The notes: generated by a model not told the origin, from the sequence alone. Positions 33,689-44,678 are shown, numbered from the stretch's first letter. The stretch: DNA of 64,000 nucleotides from Cryptomeria japonica (GCF_030272615.1 NC_081413.1:602332709-602396708); one strand, 5' to 3'. Program-made: numbers and translations.

Positions 33689-33930
33689 AACCAAATGATA
33701 AGAAAGAATTTTCGGAAAATACCTTCACAATCTGAAATTTAGGTTTTCCAATATCACACACAGTACACCACTTTGGTTGCTAGTTCACCGCTTATTGTTC
33801 TTCACTGATTGCTTGAAGATGATTGCAAGATTTCGCACATGATTTCTCCAAATGCTAAACAAATTTCTCTAGTTTCTCTACTCTTGAAGATTCTTCTTTT
33901 GTAAACAGATAAGTGAAAATGATGATGAAA

Positions 33931-34014
33931 ACCCTTTTAAACAAACTCTCACTGGCCATAATAAATGCATCACTGCTAGGGTACAAACCCTAATTTTTCC
34001 TTTTACCGCTTCAG
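33931..34014 (-). promoter_or_regulatory. Conserved gag-ORF2 spacer block (putative ORF2 promoter), element C
   Basis: Minus-strand order: GAAGCGGTAAAA, AAATTAGGGTTTGTACCC (telobox), GCATTTATTATGG, TTTAAAAGGG (TATA-like). It matches B and D in order although C is a diverged subfamily. The ORF2 ATG lies about 245 bases downstream. Confidence 0.55.
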
Positions 34015-34121
34015 ATCTTATGTCGACTGACAGGTAACATATACCGGTAAAGGTCTTTACCGATATAAACCAAGGGTTCAAAATATTTCACCGATATGTT
34101 CCCCCTAAGCTTTTTTGAAGC

Positions 34122-35405
34122 TCAGTTTTCCAGTTCAGAGACTTCCACACTAGGTGCAGAAGCAGGTTCATCCTGTGACTCTTCTTCTAATTTATTTTTC
34201 CAAGTTTTACTCATTTCCACCTGAATGGTTTCAACATTAATCTTCCCTTTTGGAGTGATCGGTATATCACCCGATAGGTTCTTTCTCAGTCTGCAATTTT
34301 TGGCAGTGTGTCCCAATTTGTTGCAATGATAGCATACCATTCCAGGTGTTCTCCATGGTCCGTTATTCATACTTCCATTCTTCCTTCTGCATGTTGCAGC
34401 AGTGTGATGACTACCACGATAAATCAAACAAGTTGCTTTCCAACTAGTTGTTGCTTGATAACCGACTGACCGATGGTCATAGGTATTGTACCGGTTGGGA
34501 TTTTGGTTCACAGGAAGTTCCGGAATAACTCCTTGAGTCCTTGGAGAATATCTCCCAGTGTTGTCCAAAACCAACCTGCATTCAAATTCTCTATGCCCAA
34601 ACTTGTTGCATGCATAACAGTTTCCATTGAATCTATTGGATCTAGGCACATTGTTTTGAAAATAAGGAAAATTATTGTAGGCCTTGCTTCTACACACATT
34701 GGTAGTATGTCCTTTGTGACAATTAAAGAAAACAAGTTTAAATTTTTGCTTACCTTTATACTTGGATGTTGATTTCTTCTTTGATGCTTTAGCTTTTGTT
34801 CCAAAGGTCTCACCTTCCTCATATCTAGAGAAACCAAGTCCAGTGGTATTATTTACTGGCTTTGTCGATTCTAGCTTTTGCTCTAGCTTAGCAGTACTAT
34901 AATTGAATTTGGCAAGTATCTCCTTTGACTCAGTAAGTTCCTTGGAAATAACAGTATTGGGTTCCATCAAGGTTGCATTCTCAAAAATGGCCATGTTTAG
35001 TTCATCTTGCATTTCTTCTTTTTCCACTTTACTCTCCTGGAGATGAGCGGTAAGGGTACTGATTTCTTGCTTCAGCTTGGAAATCTCATGATCTTTGTCT
35101 TTTACCAAATCTTCAACTTTCCTTTTGTTCTCAAGCTCCTGACATATTCTGATAGTCAGTCCTTCCAACTCCCTTCTCATGTTGGCTTTTGATTCATTCA
35201 GTTTTTCAACTTCTTCAACTAGGGCATCCATGTCTGCTTCATTAGAAGAGCTTTTTTCATTAAGTTCCATCAATTTTTCAGCATTCTCTCTTCTTTTGGC
35301 CAAAGAGGCTTTATACTTGACTTTGAATTCATCATAGGCTCTCTTAGTATGAGTGAGACGATGAGTAAGTTCCCTCACACTGTATTCCCCCATATCTTCT
35401 TCCAA
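34122..35405 (-). CDS. Element C gag-like protein, intact (427 aa)
   Basis: Open from ATG 35,405 to a stop at 34,122 without breaks, the only complete gag of this type here. Residues 1-190 are a charged coiled coil ('ELTHRLTHTKRAYDEFKVKY', 'LVKDKDHEISKLKQEIS'). Then come a Lys-rich stretch and four knuckle positions: FFNCHKGHTTNVC (first Cys is Phe, one residue short), CYACNKFGHREFEC (complete), CLIYRGSHHTAATC (second Cys is Tyr) and CYHCNKLGHTAKNC (complete). The tail is acidic. It begins 23 bases after the primer site, as in B. Presumed to bind element RNA and assemble particles; the partner supplying RT and integrase must be another element. Confidence 0.85.
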   Translation of the reverse strand: MEEDMGEYSVRELTHRLTHTKRAYDEFKVKYKASLAKRRENAEKLMELNEKSSSNEADMDALVEEVEKLNESKANMRRELEGLTIRICQELENKRKVEDLVKDKDHEISKLKQEISTLTAHLQESKVEKEEMQDELNMAIFENATLMEPNTVISKELTESKEILAKFNYSTAKLEQKLESTKPVNNTTGLGFSRYEEGETFGTKAKASKKKSTSKYKGKQKFKLVFFNCHKGHTTNVCRSKAYNNFPYFQNNVPRSNRFNGNCYACNKFGHREFECRLVLDNTGRYSPRTQGVIPELPVNQNPNRYNTYDHRSVGYQATTSWKATCLIYRGSHHTAATCRRKNGSMNNGPWRTPGMVCYHCNKLGHTAKNCRLRKNLSGDIPITPKGKINVETIQVEMSKTWKNKLEEESQDEPASAPSVEVSELEN

Positions 35406-35428
35406 GTGGTTAGACTTATAGAAAGGTT

Positions 35429-35442
35429 GGCTCCGATACCAA
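35429..35442 (-). other. Primer-binding site, element C
   Basis: The minus strand reads TTGGTATCGGAGCC, one mismatch from the initiator tRNA-Met site. Confidence 0.9.
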
Positions 35443-35443
35443 T

Positions 35444-36596
35444 TGATGAATACTAAGAGGGGGGGTGAATTAGTATACCAATAAGTACTGTAATCAATCT
35501 TTTAAATATTTTAGCAGATAACCAGTGCAACAGATTCACTAATAAATCGGTTTAGATAAGTGCAAACCAAATAGAAAACAAAGCATTCACCCACAAAAGA
35601 ACAATCACCATAACACAAGATATTTGACGTGGAAACCCAAATGGGAAAAACTACAATGAGCAGAAACTCACAAGTAACTATCTATAGAATAGTAACCAGA
35701 CCGATTAAGGTCATGCAATGTTCTTCACCAGAACAGGTCCTATTAGGAATTTAGATCTGTGTGAGGAGATAAGTCATGTTAAAGAATACCTTGTTAAAGG
35801 ATTTCAGATCCACAATTGTGAACCACCTTGTTAGAGGATTTACAAAGGCTTTGCTAAGCCTACCCGGTTAAGGGTTTCAGACTTGTCAAAAATATTAGTA
35901 ATCAACAAGTGAATGATCTAGATAATAGCACAGTATGCTTAATTAGATCCTTGACAGCTCATTGTTAATGCTTTTTAGCATTACTTTAGTCTTCTATAAC
36001 TGCACACTCTATATCTTCACACAGACCTAACCTTCTCTTCACTGATTGCACATAATAACCTTTTCTTCTCTATCTCATATACAAAACCTAGACATGATGT
36101 CCTTATAAAGGAATATGATTTCATGTCAGTCCAATAGGATTAAACTACAAATTCCTAGGTATAGTGCATCTAGACACATTTAGTAACATGGCACAAACAC
36201 ACCGCCAAAGTGTGGGTGGATGATAACCCATCACACATTATAGTAATACCAGTTGGTAACTCATCACAGATATATACCGATTAATACAATATACCAATTA
36301 CGGGTTGTCAAAAAAATGAAGACTGGAAGATCGTAGTGTTCCAATCAAAAGTTAACTACCGCTTGGGTCCTTCATACCACTTGAGATCCTCGAACCGCTT
36401 GGGGTCTTCATACCGCTTGGGATCTTCAGTCAATCTATGACTGGTAAACCATCTTCTGCAAAATACCAATAGTCTAACGACTATACATTCAATAATACAC
36501 AATACTGGTTGGAACAATTATCGGTTGAGCATAACTCATACATCAAGAAAGTGTGTGTCCATCAATGACAATCAAAACATCATCAAAATGCCAACA
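35444..36596 (-). repeat. 5' LTR of element C
   Basis: 1,153 bp, TGTTGGCATTTTG...TTCATCA on minus. TATA-like CTTTATAAGG at about 36,101-36,110. The GTTAG-motif array lies at about 35,740-35,880 and the U5 stem-loop region at about 35,627-35,675. Confidence 0.92.
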
Positions 36597-36659
36597 CTGT
36601 CTGATTTGGAGTCACTGATTCACACCCCCTCCCCCTCTCAGTGATTTTCAAGTGCATCA
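36597..36659 (+). repeat. 3' LTR of element B, last 63 bp
   Basis: Resumes after element C with the duplicated CTGTC, then the C-rich CACCCCCTCCCCCTCTC run and the end AAGTGCATCA, identical in plan to 22,755-22,817. Confidence 0.92.
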
Positions 36660-37572
36660 AACAATAGTTTTGCAGATGAAATAAAAAATGACTTTGAAAT
36701 GTCTTTAGTAGGGGAAATAAAAAAATTCATAGGCTTGCAGATACAACAAATGAAGAACTATATTTTCATTACACAATCTAAGTATGTGAAAGAGGTCTTG
36801 AAGACATTTGACATGAGTGACTATAAACCATTTGGGACACCAATGGTCAGGTTGTAAGTTGTCTAAGGAAGATTAATCTAAATCTATTGATGAAAAGGAA
36901 TACAGGTCAATGATTGGCAAATTACAGTATGTTGTTCACAGCAGACCGGATATAGCCCACACGGTTGGTATAGTTGCTAGATTTCAAAAGAATCCGAAGG
37001 AAACACATCAAATATCAACCAAGAGAATTTTTAGATATCTAAAAGGTACTGTTGACTATGGATTATGGTATCCATATGGAAGAAACTTTGATTTGAAGGT
37101 GTACACAAATGTTGATTGGGCAAGAAATATTGATGACCAGAAAAACACAATAGGTGGAGCATTCTTTCTTGGAGGAAGACTTGTTTCATGGAGTAGTAAG
37201 AAGCAGAGTTGTACTTCACAATCTACTGTTAAAGCTAAGTATGTTGCAATTTATATGAATTGCACACGGGCTATTTGGATGAGGCACATTTTGGAAGGTT
37301 TTAAGATGAAGATCTCAAAACCTATAAAGATTTTATGTGATAAAACTAGTGCCATAAATATTTTTAAGAATCCTTTTTTGCATGCACGAACCAAGCACAT
37401 TGAATTGAAGTATCATTTCTTGAGGGAAAGAGTGCAGAGCAAAGATGTTATCTTAGAGCATGTTTCTACCAAGGAGCAGCTTGCAGATATTTTTATCAAA
37501 CCTCTATCTAAGACTACATTTGAGTATCTTAGAAGTCAACTAGGGGTTGTACCCCTTCATGAGGTTAGTTGA
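36660..37572 (+). pseudogene. Element A reverse transcriptase (3' portion) and RNase H
   Basis: Continues the RT frame cut at 21,710: 'FADEIKNDFEMSLVGEIKKF', then 'FITQSKYVKEVLKTFDMSDY'. After a short frame disturbance near 36,850, the frame open at 36,910-37,572 holds the end of RT and RNase H ('YTNVDWARNIDDQKN', 'SKKQSCTSQSTVKAKYVA') and the conserved copia end 'KEQLADIFIKPL'. The RNase H Glu in the usual 'STAEAEY' segment is replaced (STVKAKY), so activity would be lost. Confidence 0.9.
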
Positions 37573-37907
37573 GCATGATGGTGATTGCATTAGTCCTTGA
37601 ACCACTTGCAAAATTTTACAAAAGGATTGGTGTAGTAGTGGAAGCTATTTCATAGGGGGAGCATTTAGTTGCAGATTATTATTATTGTACAATGAACTTT
37701 GCAATTATATTATTTACTTTCAAATTGGCATTGTTGTCAAAGGGGGAGAAATATTATGTGATTATGAGGAGGAGAACCAGTAACAAGATGAAGACATGAA
37801 GAGCATGGTGAATACTTGGTAATGTAAACTAGGATTCCTATTCACAAATCACAGCAACAATCATAAGCATTGATATTTGTATTGCCATCAATGCAAAAGG
37901 GAGATAT
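37573..37907 (+). other. Element A 3' internal end with polypurine tracts
   Basis: AGGGGGAG near 37,654, CAAAGGGGGAGAAA near 37,738 (after TTGGCATTGTTGT) and a decayed AAAAGGGAGAT near 37,896 next to the LTR. Non-coding. Confidence 0.75.
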
Positions 37908-39360
37908 TTTTGGCATTTGCATGAAGATTGCATTAATGATATGTTATGTTGTCATTGATGTCAATTAACCGGCAATGATGTTGCTGATATTGTTGTTACT
38001 ATTGATATTGTCTTGTAAATAGTAGGAAGAACTTTGTGGAAGATATTATAAACCGGTATGTAAGTTTGTGAGTTGAACCGGTAACTGGTATAAGAGGTTA
38101 AACCCTATCTATGTAATGTAAACGGTAAACCCTACCTGTTGTTTTTATTAAACCCTAACCGATTAAGATTGTTGAATTGGTTATGTTGGTTTATGATCTG
38201 ATGATGAGCGGAATGATGACAACACGTGTGATTATTGTATGAAGACAAGTTCAAATTGTTGTAGCGCGTTTCTTTGTCTAGGGAATGAACAAAGTGTATT
38301 GCATCTAATGCAAAGCGCACGTGATGACTTATAAAGTCCGATGAAGCAGTGATCAAGGAGCGGTTGGAGTTTTTTTGGATAATGTGTACAAATTGCTATG
38401 TAAATCCAACCGTCATACTTGAACCAAAATTGTTTGTAATCTCTATGTGAGAATCGGGTTTTTGTTGTGTTACCAACCTAATTGATTTGTTATAAGGTCA
38501 CTGAAGTTGGTTTGAAAAAGGTGTTGGTAGAAATCAATTGAGTGTGTGGTTGCCAAATAGGATCATGAATCTGTAGTTTGAGTAAAGGCATATTGAAGCT
38601 TAAAAGGATTTGATCAAGCAAGTGTAGTGCTATTCAGACAGATCAAGCAAAATCATGTTGTCTTCTAACAATTACAGCAAAATTGAAATCCCCTAACCGG
38701 GTAAGCTTTAACAAGCTTGCTTACTTCTTAAATCCTCTAACAAGGTGATCCATTAGCTTGGATTCTCAAATCCTCTACCGAGGTTACTCCTAACAGGGTA
38801 CTTCCTTCTAACAAGGCATTTGTAGTCAATCCCTTAACCAAGTGATTCCTAACAGGATCAGTTCTTAACAGGACTTTTGTAAAATCTTTAATAGGCTTGG
38901 CTCCTAACAGGGAAAACTTCAGAAGAGTTCAGATAGTTATCTTGTGAGTCTCATCTCATCATGGTTTTTCCCATTTGGGTTTCCACGTCAAAAATATTTG
39001 TGTCATGTGATGAATTTTTTTGTGGTTATGATCTTATGATTGATTTGATTAACTACTTAACTATTCTGATAAGGCATGATAACTGGAAGCATTGAGAAAT
39101 GAAGTCTGTTGAAATATGATAAAGCATTTGGATGTTTACAAATTTAATGTTGTTTACTGTTAAGTTGCTATAATAGTCAACCAATTTTTCTTATGAGATA
39201 TTATCTTGATAGAGTTATTTCATTGATAAGTTTACTTTGTGTGATTGAGATTGAGGTTAGGAAGTTTATATCAGTTTTTCAATTTACTTATTCACCCCCC
39301 CCCCACCCCCCCCTCCCTCTCAGTAATCTACCAGATACTTATTCTTTCATCATACCATCA
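37908..39360 (+). repeat. 3' LTR of element A
   Basis: 1,453 bp; the first bases read TTTTGG where the 5' LTR has TGTTGG. Ends CATCA at 39,360 followed by the ACCAT duplication. Aligns along its length with 17,004-18,440. Its C-rich run is expanded to about 25 bases (39,294-39,318). Confidence 0.93.
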
Positions 39361-40470
39361 ACCATCACAAAGGGAATTCCCAAGAACTGAAAATAATTTT
39401 TGTTTGGATCCATTTCCAACAATACTAAAGAATCCAAGGTAGAGGAGGAAGAAAAGACTGTCTGTAACACTAGGTTTTGTGCCATTGAATAGCCAACCCA
39501 GATGCCAAAAAAAGGTGTCTAGGCAATTTAGTGCCTCCTTGACATTATTCTCCTCTTCAATGAGGGTAAGCAATGAATCATCCACAAAATGGTCATTGAC
39601 AAGTTGAGAAGGTGACTCGGGCAAGAAATTCCCCCTGACACATCCAACCGAAATGGCAGCAACAAGTAGATACACAAATCCTTCAACAGAAAGCACATAC
39701 AAAGAAGGGGCAAGAGGGCAACCCTAGTGGATGGACCTGAAAAGGCCAAAGGCTAAAGATTGACACCCATTAATGGTGATGCAATCCGAAGGATACCCAA
39801 AGAGCATTTCTACAAACTAAATGAAATAGGGACCAAACCCTAACGCTATAAGCATTGCAAGAATAAAGGGCCATTAAATGTGATCATAAGCTTTGGTAAA
39901 ATCAATTTTAAGAAAAATGGTTTTTTACGAAGAATGTCGAGCCCACTTCATTCCTTCCCAAAACATAATGATGTTGTCCAATATAAACCTAGATTTGACT
40001 AAACCAATTTGTTCTGGGCAAACAATCTGTAAAGGGAGATGTCTGACCTTAAGAGACAAAGCCTTGGCAATAATTTTATAAGAAGCATTCAATAAGGTTA
40101 TGGGTCGCCAATTACAAATATCCTTGGGATCACCATCTTTAGGGATGAACTTAATATTCCCCTTGTTAATGAGATTCCCTGAGATTGGGAGTGAAAAGCC
40201 TCCAAATAGACCTTATGCAAGTCAAAACCAACACAAGGCCAGAAGGCTAAACGTAGAATTCGCAAAGGAAACTATCATAACTAGAAGCTTTGTCATATGA
40301 TATAGAGAAAACAACCTCTTTAAGGTCTTCAAGAGTGAGAAGTTGGTCTCAAAAAACTCTTTGGGCATTAGAGATCTGAGAGGGAACAACAACAAGTCAT
40401 TTTTGCAAGGCTCATTCACGCTCAAGGGAATTTTCGTGCGTAGTAAACACCTTCTCATAATGTCAGACAA
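39361..40470 (-). pseudogene. LINE reverse transcriptase core
   Basis: Minus strand, several frames. Around 40,140-39,900: 'KDGDPKDICNWRPITLLNAS' then 'VKSRFILDNIIMFWE' (RT fingers and palm). In 39,358-39,702 is 'HFVDDSLLTLIEEENNV', the catalytic (F/Y)xDD motif with both Asp kept. It is cut at 39,361 by element A and continues at 16,998. Confidence 0.85.
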
Positions 40471-41721
40471 AGGCTTGAAGAATATCCAGTAACTCAGAGA
40501 GAAATGATTGACCCTTCTTAATCCTTTTGATCTTAGGAGAGGAATGACAAGCTCTGAGAATTAGAAAGAACTCTTTAGAAGCATGGCCACCAACCCTGAG
40601 CCAAATCAATCTAGCTTTAACCTGTGGCACCTCTAGTAGCATGGTTATCTAGTATCTATTTTTGATGTCAAAGATATGAAACCCTGACCTGTAATTCAGG
40701 GCTAAAGGGGTCGGTCATCAAAGATTTTGTGGAAACCTTCAAATCTCTGGCGGTATCCTCATAGGACAGCCAGTGATACAAAGCTAGTTGTCTGCCATAG
40801 ATGTGAAAAAATGAGTTGTGCATTGGATAGCATCATTCCATGACATAATTCAACCAGAAAGTTGAGTGGGATGACTCTCAAGATTGTAGACCTGTATTAT
40901 GTGGGCTAACATGGGAAGATGATTAAGCAAGTAAGTATTGAGAAAAAACTATGTTTTAGAAGGATGCATACAACCTGACTTCCATTCAATGCTAAACTTG
41001 ATGGGAAAATGATCTGACAAGGTGACCTCAACAAGGGGTAAAATCGAAAGAGGTTGATTTTCCCCAAAGCCAAAAAAATATTGAGCTGAGATCATGGCAT
41101 GATCAAGGTGCTTAAAAATACTATGAGAGCTAGCTTTGTAAGTACACCAAGTGCCAGACACCCTAAGAAGGGTGGCAGTTGGTGTTAGGATTGAAAAGAC
41201 CCAATTTAATGGGCATGTGAAACCAGGGTTCTCGTTCATCAATTATCCATCGAGAAGGCAAAATGCCATCTTTAACAGAGGCTTCTTCAACCATATTAAA
41301 ATCCCCACACATCACCCAAGTGGCAACTAGCAAAGAATCAGCTATCCATCGTTATAAACAGGATCACTCAACAACGTCAATGGGAGCTTAAACATTAATG
41401 ATCCCAAAGGAATTATTGTCAACTAACATGAGGACCCACACCACCCATTGAGTAGGATCTGACCTATGGTAATCTATAGAAGAATGCAAGTGTGGTGAGA
41501 GGAGAGTAACAACACCTCCTCAGCCAGCTTTGTGTTCTAAGACAAAAGCAAACCATTTGGCCAAATCACATGACATGCAACAACTAACATGAAAGTTGCA
41601 ATTTAACTTCTTGAAGGAAGAAAAAATCAATACCAAGATAAGTTTGTCTAATATCCAACATAGAATATTTCTTGGCGAGGTCAATGAGACCCCAAACATT
41701 CCATGAGAGAAAATTTATCAT
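40471..41721 (-). pseudogene. LINE endonuclease domain (ORF2 N-terminus)
   Basis: ORF2 starts at the ATG complementary to 41,719-41,721 ('MINFLSWNVWGLIDLAKKYS', the usual opening of plant LINE ORF2). Near 41,130-40,990: 'HLDHAMISAQYFFG' and 'LSDHFPIKFSIEW', including the Ser-Asp-His motif of APE-type endonucleases that nick target DNA. Multiple stops. Confidence 0.85.
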
Positions 41722-42940
41722 TCAAATCCGTGCATGTTGTCCTCATCCTCAAGAGAGGATTATCTATTCTACAAAAAATATGAATCGGGTTAAAAACTAG
41801 GGTAAGCATTGCCTAGAAGCACCATGTGTTTATTATAGACTTCATCACCACCACCATCCCACCTGGAGGGCCTGCGAGAGAAGTGCAATGAGATAGGTTG
41901 AGAAGCTATAATTGAAGTAGCTTGAGGGGTACATACCCAAGAAGAGCAATAGCTCCCCTCAACGGAGCCCTTCCCCTTATCAATAGGGTTTGAAACATTT
42001 GGTTGCACACTATCTTGCACCTTAGTGGAAACTGGCTTTGCCACATCGGCAAGCTATGAAGAGGGTTGTGAAGCAACATAAACATCTTTCTTTGGCTTAT
42101 TTTTTCGGCCCACTGTGGTCCAACCTTCTTCAGACAGTCTCAGAAGGGCAAGAGGGTGCATCTTCTTTAGGTGGGGACTTAGTGCGAGGTGCAACAAGAG
42201 GGCAATACTTAATCTTATGACCAGAGGATCAACACCGATAATAGGTATTGGGCAAATTCAAATAAAGCACACACTGAGAAAAAAATTATCCGCTAATTTG
42301 AATATCAATAGTTTCCTTAAGATCCCGAGTTAAATCCACTTCAATAAAAATCCTCTTTTGAGGGTGAGCATGAAAAAACCGGTTTGAATCCATGAAAACC
42401 ACCTTGCCAAGGGATTGGGCAATAGTTTGTAGGAACGACCAACAAGGAAGAGAAAGGCCATGGAATTCAGCCCAGACAAGGACCTTGAGCTTCTTTTCAT
42501 CAGAGACTATAAAGTCTCTTGACCAAGGCTAAAAAACAAGCAAGCAAGACCGAACATACCATGCCCCATTTTATAGGACTCACTCGACATAGGTGGAATT
42601 TGAAAAGAGAAATAAATAAATAAATGTTCGTAACGTTTTGAGCACCCTCAAGTCAGACCCCATGAGGGGACCAAGATTCGGCAACCTAGTCACATATCAT
42701 GCTTTCAAGTGGAACCCTCCCCACAAAATATCCTATCAAAGAATACTTTTCAAGTCAATCACAAGCACTATCAAAATCTTGCAATGGTAAAACAAAATCA
42801 GCGGTACCAAAAATAGTACCTCATGGAACACTTTTGGGATGAACTTGTGGGGCTATTTGTTAAGAGGAGTCATGGTCTCTAGATTCCCAAACACCATCAT
42901 CAACATCAACTGCTAGAATGGGAATGGACGAAGCCATAAT
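41722..42940 (-). pseudogene. LINE ORF1 remnant
   Basis: The probable start is the ATG complementary to 42,938-42,940 ('MASSIPILAVDVDDGVW'). A zinc-knuckle-like 'SSGHKIKYC' lies near 42,230-42,195 with its second Cys position lost and a stop beside it. Pro/Ser-rich open stretches continue to 41,790. RNA-binding ORF1 is expected here in plant L1 elements; the many stops make the assignment rest mainly on position and the knuckle. Confidence 0.6.
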
Positions 42941-43050
42941 AAAAGGCTTAAAATCCCGCAATAAATGTGGTATGAGAGAAGAAAACGCAAGATGCAGACA
43001 AACAATACAGTGGTAGCAAGAAAACCCTAGCAGAGCAAAACCTCAGAAAT

Positions 43051-43717
43051 TTTTATTTTGGTATTGTTACTCATAATGTACTGTAGGTTTCCTTGAGAGT
43101 TGATGTGTTAAGGACATGCAACTTTTTCTCCTTTTTACATCTAAGGTGAGTTAGGTCATCTTAAGATTTAGTGAATGATGTTTGGTATTAAACAAAAGAT
43201 AAAGCTTACCCTTAGTTTAAGTGTATTACTAATTTTGTTTGTGTTTTGTAAGTTATTAAAAATGTACACAACTTTGCACTAAAAAGGAGACTCCATTAAC
43301 TAAACCAACGCTATCTTTCTTTGTATAAGATAAAAATTATAATTATCTTTATCATTCTAAATTCATAGTAATAAATATGTAGAACTCTATTGATCAAAAA
43401 TTAATTGCATTTATTACAATTACAACTTCAAAGAATCCTACAATTCAAATTGTCAGTATCTACAGTTTACTTTTTTATAATAAAAAATTTGTACTTCAAT
43501 CTATAAAAGCATGTCATGTGCGTTAAATTCTAGGTTTAATTGATCCTAAAAAGAAACATGCATGCATAGCCAATTTATCAGTGGAAATGTCCAAGCCAAA
43601 AATATCAATAAGCAACAAATTACAAACAGTTGTGCAGTAACAAAATAAATATGCTTGAATGAATCATTGCAAACCACGCAGTCACAACTCAGAAGACTTT
43701 ACTCAAAACAGTATACC
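43051..43717. other. Unassigned A/T-rich spacer
   Basis: No ORF, LTR edge or RNA gene recognised between the LINE 5' end and element H. The missing laccase last exon was looked for here and not found. Confidence 0.6.
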
Positions 43718-43994
43718 TATTGGGAATTTGAAGCTCAACAGTCACATGACCTTTCCACTCCCTCAAACTATTCATTTCATAGTTGAATGTGATTGTATAA
43801 ATGATTGAGTGTAGTCATGTCTTTATGTAGATCGGATATTGATTAATAGATTATTCTCCCTGCTTTCGGTGGATGTAGCCAGTAATTGTGAACCATGTTA
43901 AAATTCGTGTTATGCATTGTTGTGTATTCATTTATGTTTTGGTTTCACTATTTTATTGTTTATTATCATGTTTTCTACTTGGTTTAAACTAACA
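43718..43994 (+). repeat. 5' LTR of element H
   Basis: 277 bp, TATTGGGAATTTGAAG (TG changed to TA)...TTTAAACTAACA. Aligns with 45,956-46,232 over its whole length. Confidence 0.9.
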
Positions 43995-44276
43995 ATTGGT
44001 ATCATAGGTATGGTGAAATGTTGAGGAGAGATGGGATCCAATTGGATGGTTGATTCTCGAAATGAGTGCCCTTATTTTTTGTTCGATCCCAGAGTTGGGT
44101 GTTTTTATGTTATCAAAAAATAGGCTAAAGTTTCAGATGATGAGGCCAAATCAGATGATGAAGCCAAATCAGTCATCGAAAAATTTCTTGGCAGTCTAGA
44201 CTTGGTAGAGAGTGATGTCCAAGTGGAGGTTGAAACCAAATGTCATTGGTAGGATGGCAGGAAAAAGGAGGAGACT

Positions 44277-44678
44277 TTGACTGAAGAAGAAGAGTGTTTG
44301 TTGTATTTGTTGTTTGAAGAAGAAGATATTGGTTTGTTTCTCTTCCAAGATGAGGAGAATGTAGTCTCGAATCTAGCAAATGAGGATGACCCTGAAGAAG
44401 AAGAGGCAGGTTGCAGAAGCGATGATTTATTGATGAAGATTGTCGAAGTAGAAGCAGAGTGGAATGCATTGATTATAGGTGTTGCACAAATTTCTGCTAG
44501 AAATACCAAAAACTTTTTTGACATGAATCCCATTGGTGCTCGTTATGTTTATCGAAGTGGTTCCTCTCCCATGCCTTCAAATCTAGGAGCTGGGTTTTAT
44601 TGTGATGGGATGCCTGCGGATGGCCCAAAGCAAGAAGAGCTTGCTGCAAACACCACTGATGACATGTGGGCGTTTTAA
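44277..44678 (+). CDS. Acidic ORF in element H (133 aa), unknown
   Basis: Open reading frame rich in Glu/Asp ('MTEEEECLLYLLFEEEDIG', 'DDPEEEEAGCRSDDLL') with a less biased C-terminal half ending 'TTDDMWAF'. No domain recognised. It may be part of the element's former gag or a captured host piece. The Ser-rich minus-strand ORFs over it are shadows. Coding status uncertain. Confidence 0.35.
   Translation: MTEEEECLLYLLFEEEDIGLFLFQDEENVVSNLANEDDPEEEEAGCRSDDLLMKIVEVEAEWNALIIGVAQISARNTKNFFDMNPIGARYVYRSGSSPMPSNLGAGFYCDGMPADGPKQEELAANTTDDMWAF

Larger units (their letters stand above)
29134..36596 (-). mobile_element. Element C: full-length non-autonomous LTR retroelement with intact gag
   Basis: Minus strand, inserted in the 3' LTR of B. 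LTRs at 35,444-36,596 (5') and 29,134-30,303 (3'); target duplication TTGTC (29,129-29,133) / CTGTC (36,597-36,601), one mismatch. Internal order: primer site, gag (34,122-35,405), spacer block, ORF2 (30,559-33,688), polypurine tracts. No pol domain. It is a diverged relative of B. As it lies inside B inside A inside the LINE, it is the youngest of the four layers. Confidence 0.93.
21711..36659 (+). mobile_element. Element B: full-length non-autonomous LTR retroelement with gag and ORF2, no pol
   Basis: Plus strand, 5' LTR 21,711-22,817, 3' LTR 28,087-29,133 continued at 36,597-36,659 after the insertion of element C. Target duplication AGCAA (21,706-21,710) / AACAA (36,660-36,664), one mismatch. 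The internal region (22,818-28,086) has a primer site, gag (22,880-24,169), a spacer with promoter-like block, ORF2 (24,618-27,765) and three polypurine tracts. There is no trace of protease, integrase, RT or RNase H in either strand of the internal region, although both LTRs are present, so pol absence is not explained by end truncation. Confidence 0.93.
17004..39360 (+). mobile_element. Element A: Ty1/copia (Sirevirus-like) retrotransposon, split by element B
   Basis: Plus-strand copia with 5' LTR 17,004-18,440 and 3' LTR 37,908-39,360, perfect target duplication ACCAT (16,999-17,003 and 39,361-39,365), inserted in the LINE reverse transcriptase. Same family as element E. Its reverse transcriptase is interrupted between 21,710 and 36,660 by element B; the protein resumes exactly, with 'FGGNDVMSN' before and 'SFADEIKN' after. 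Many stops: long dead. It is the outer host of the B and C insertions. Confidence 0.95.
15690..43050 (-). mobile_element. Element K: L1-like LINE, split by element A
   Basis: Minus-strand non-LTR retrotransposon. The 5' part (39,361-about 43,050) has ORF1, an APE-type endonuclease and reverse transcriptase. The 3' part (15,690-17,003) has the RT C-terminal zinc domain and tail. Element A (17,004-39,360) separates them with a perfect ACCAT duplication. The tail ends in an A-rich run (plus-strand ATTTTATTTTTTT at about 15,692-15,704). Both ORFs have many stops. Outer edges are approximate and no clear target duplication was found. Confidence 0.8.

Noticed and set aside
43051-43717. Last laccase exon after the LINE
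   Set aside because: Looked for the WFMHCH-type coding block on plus and did not find it.
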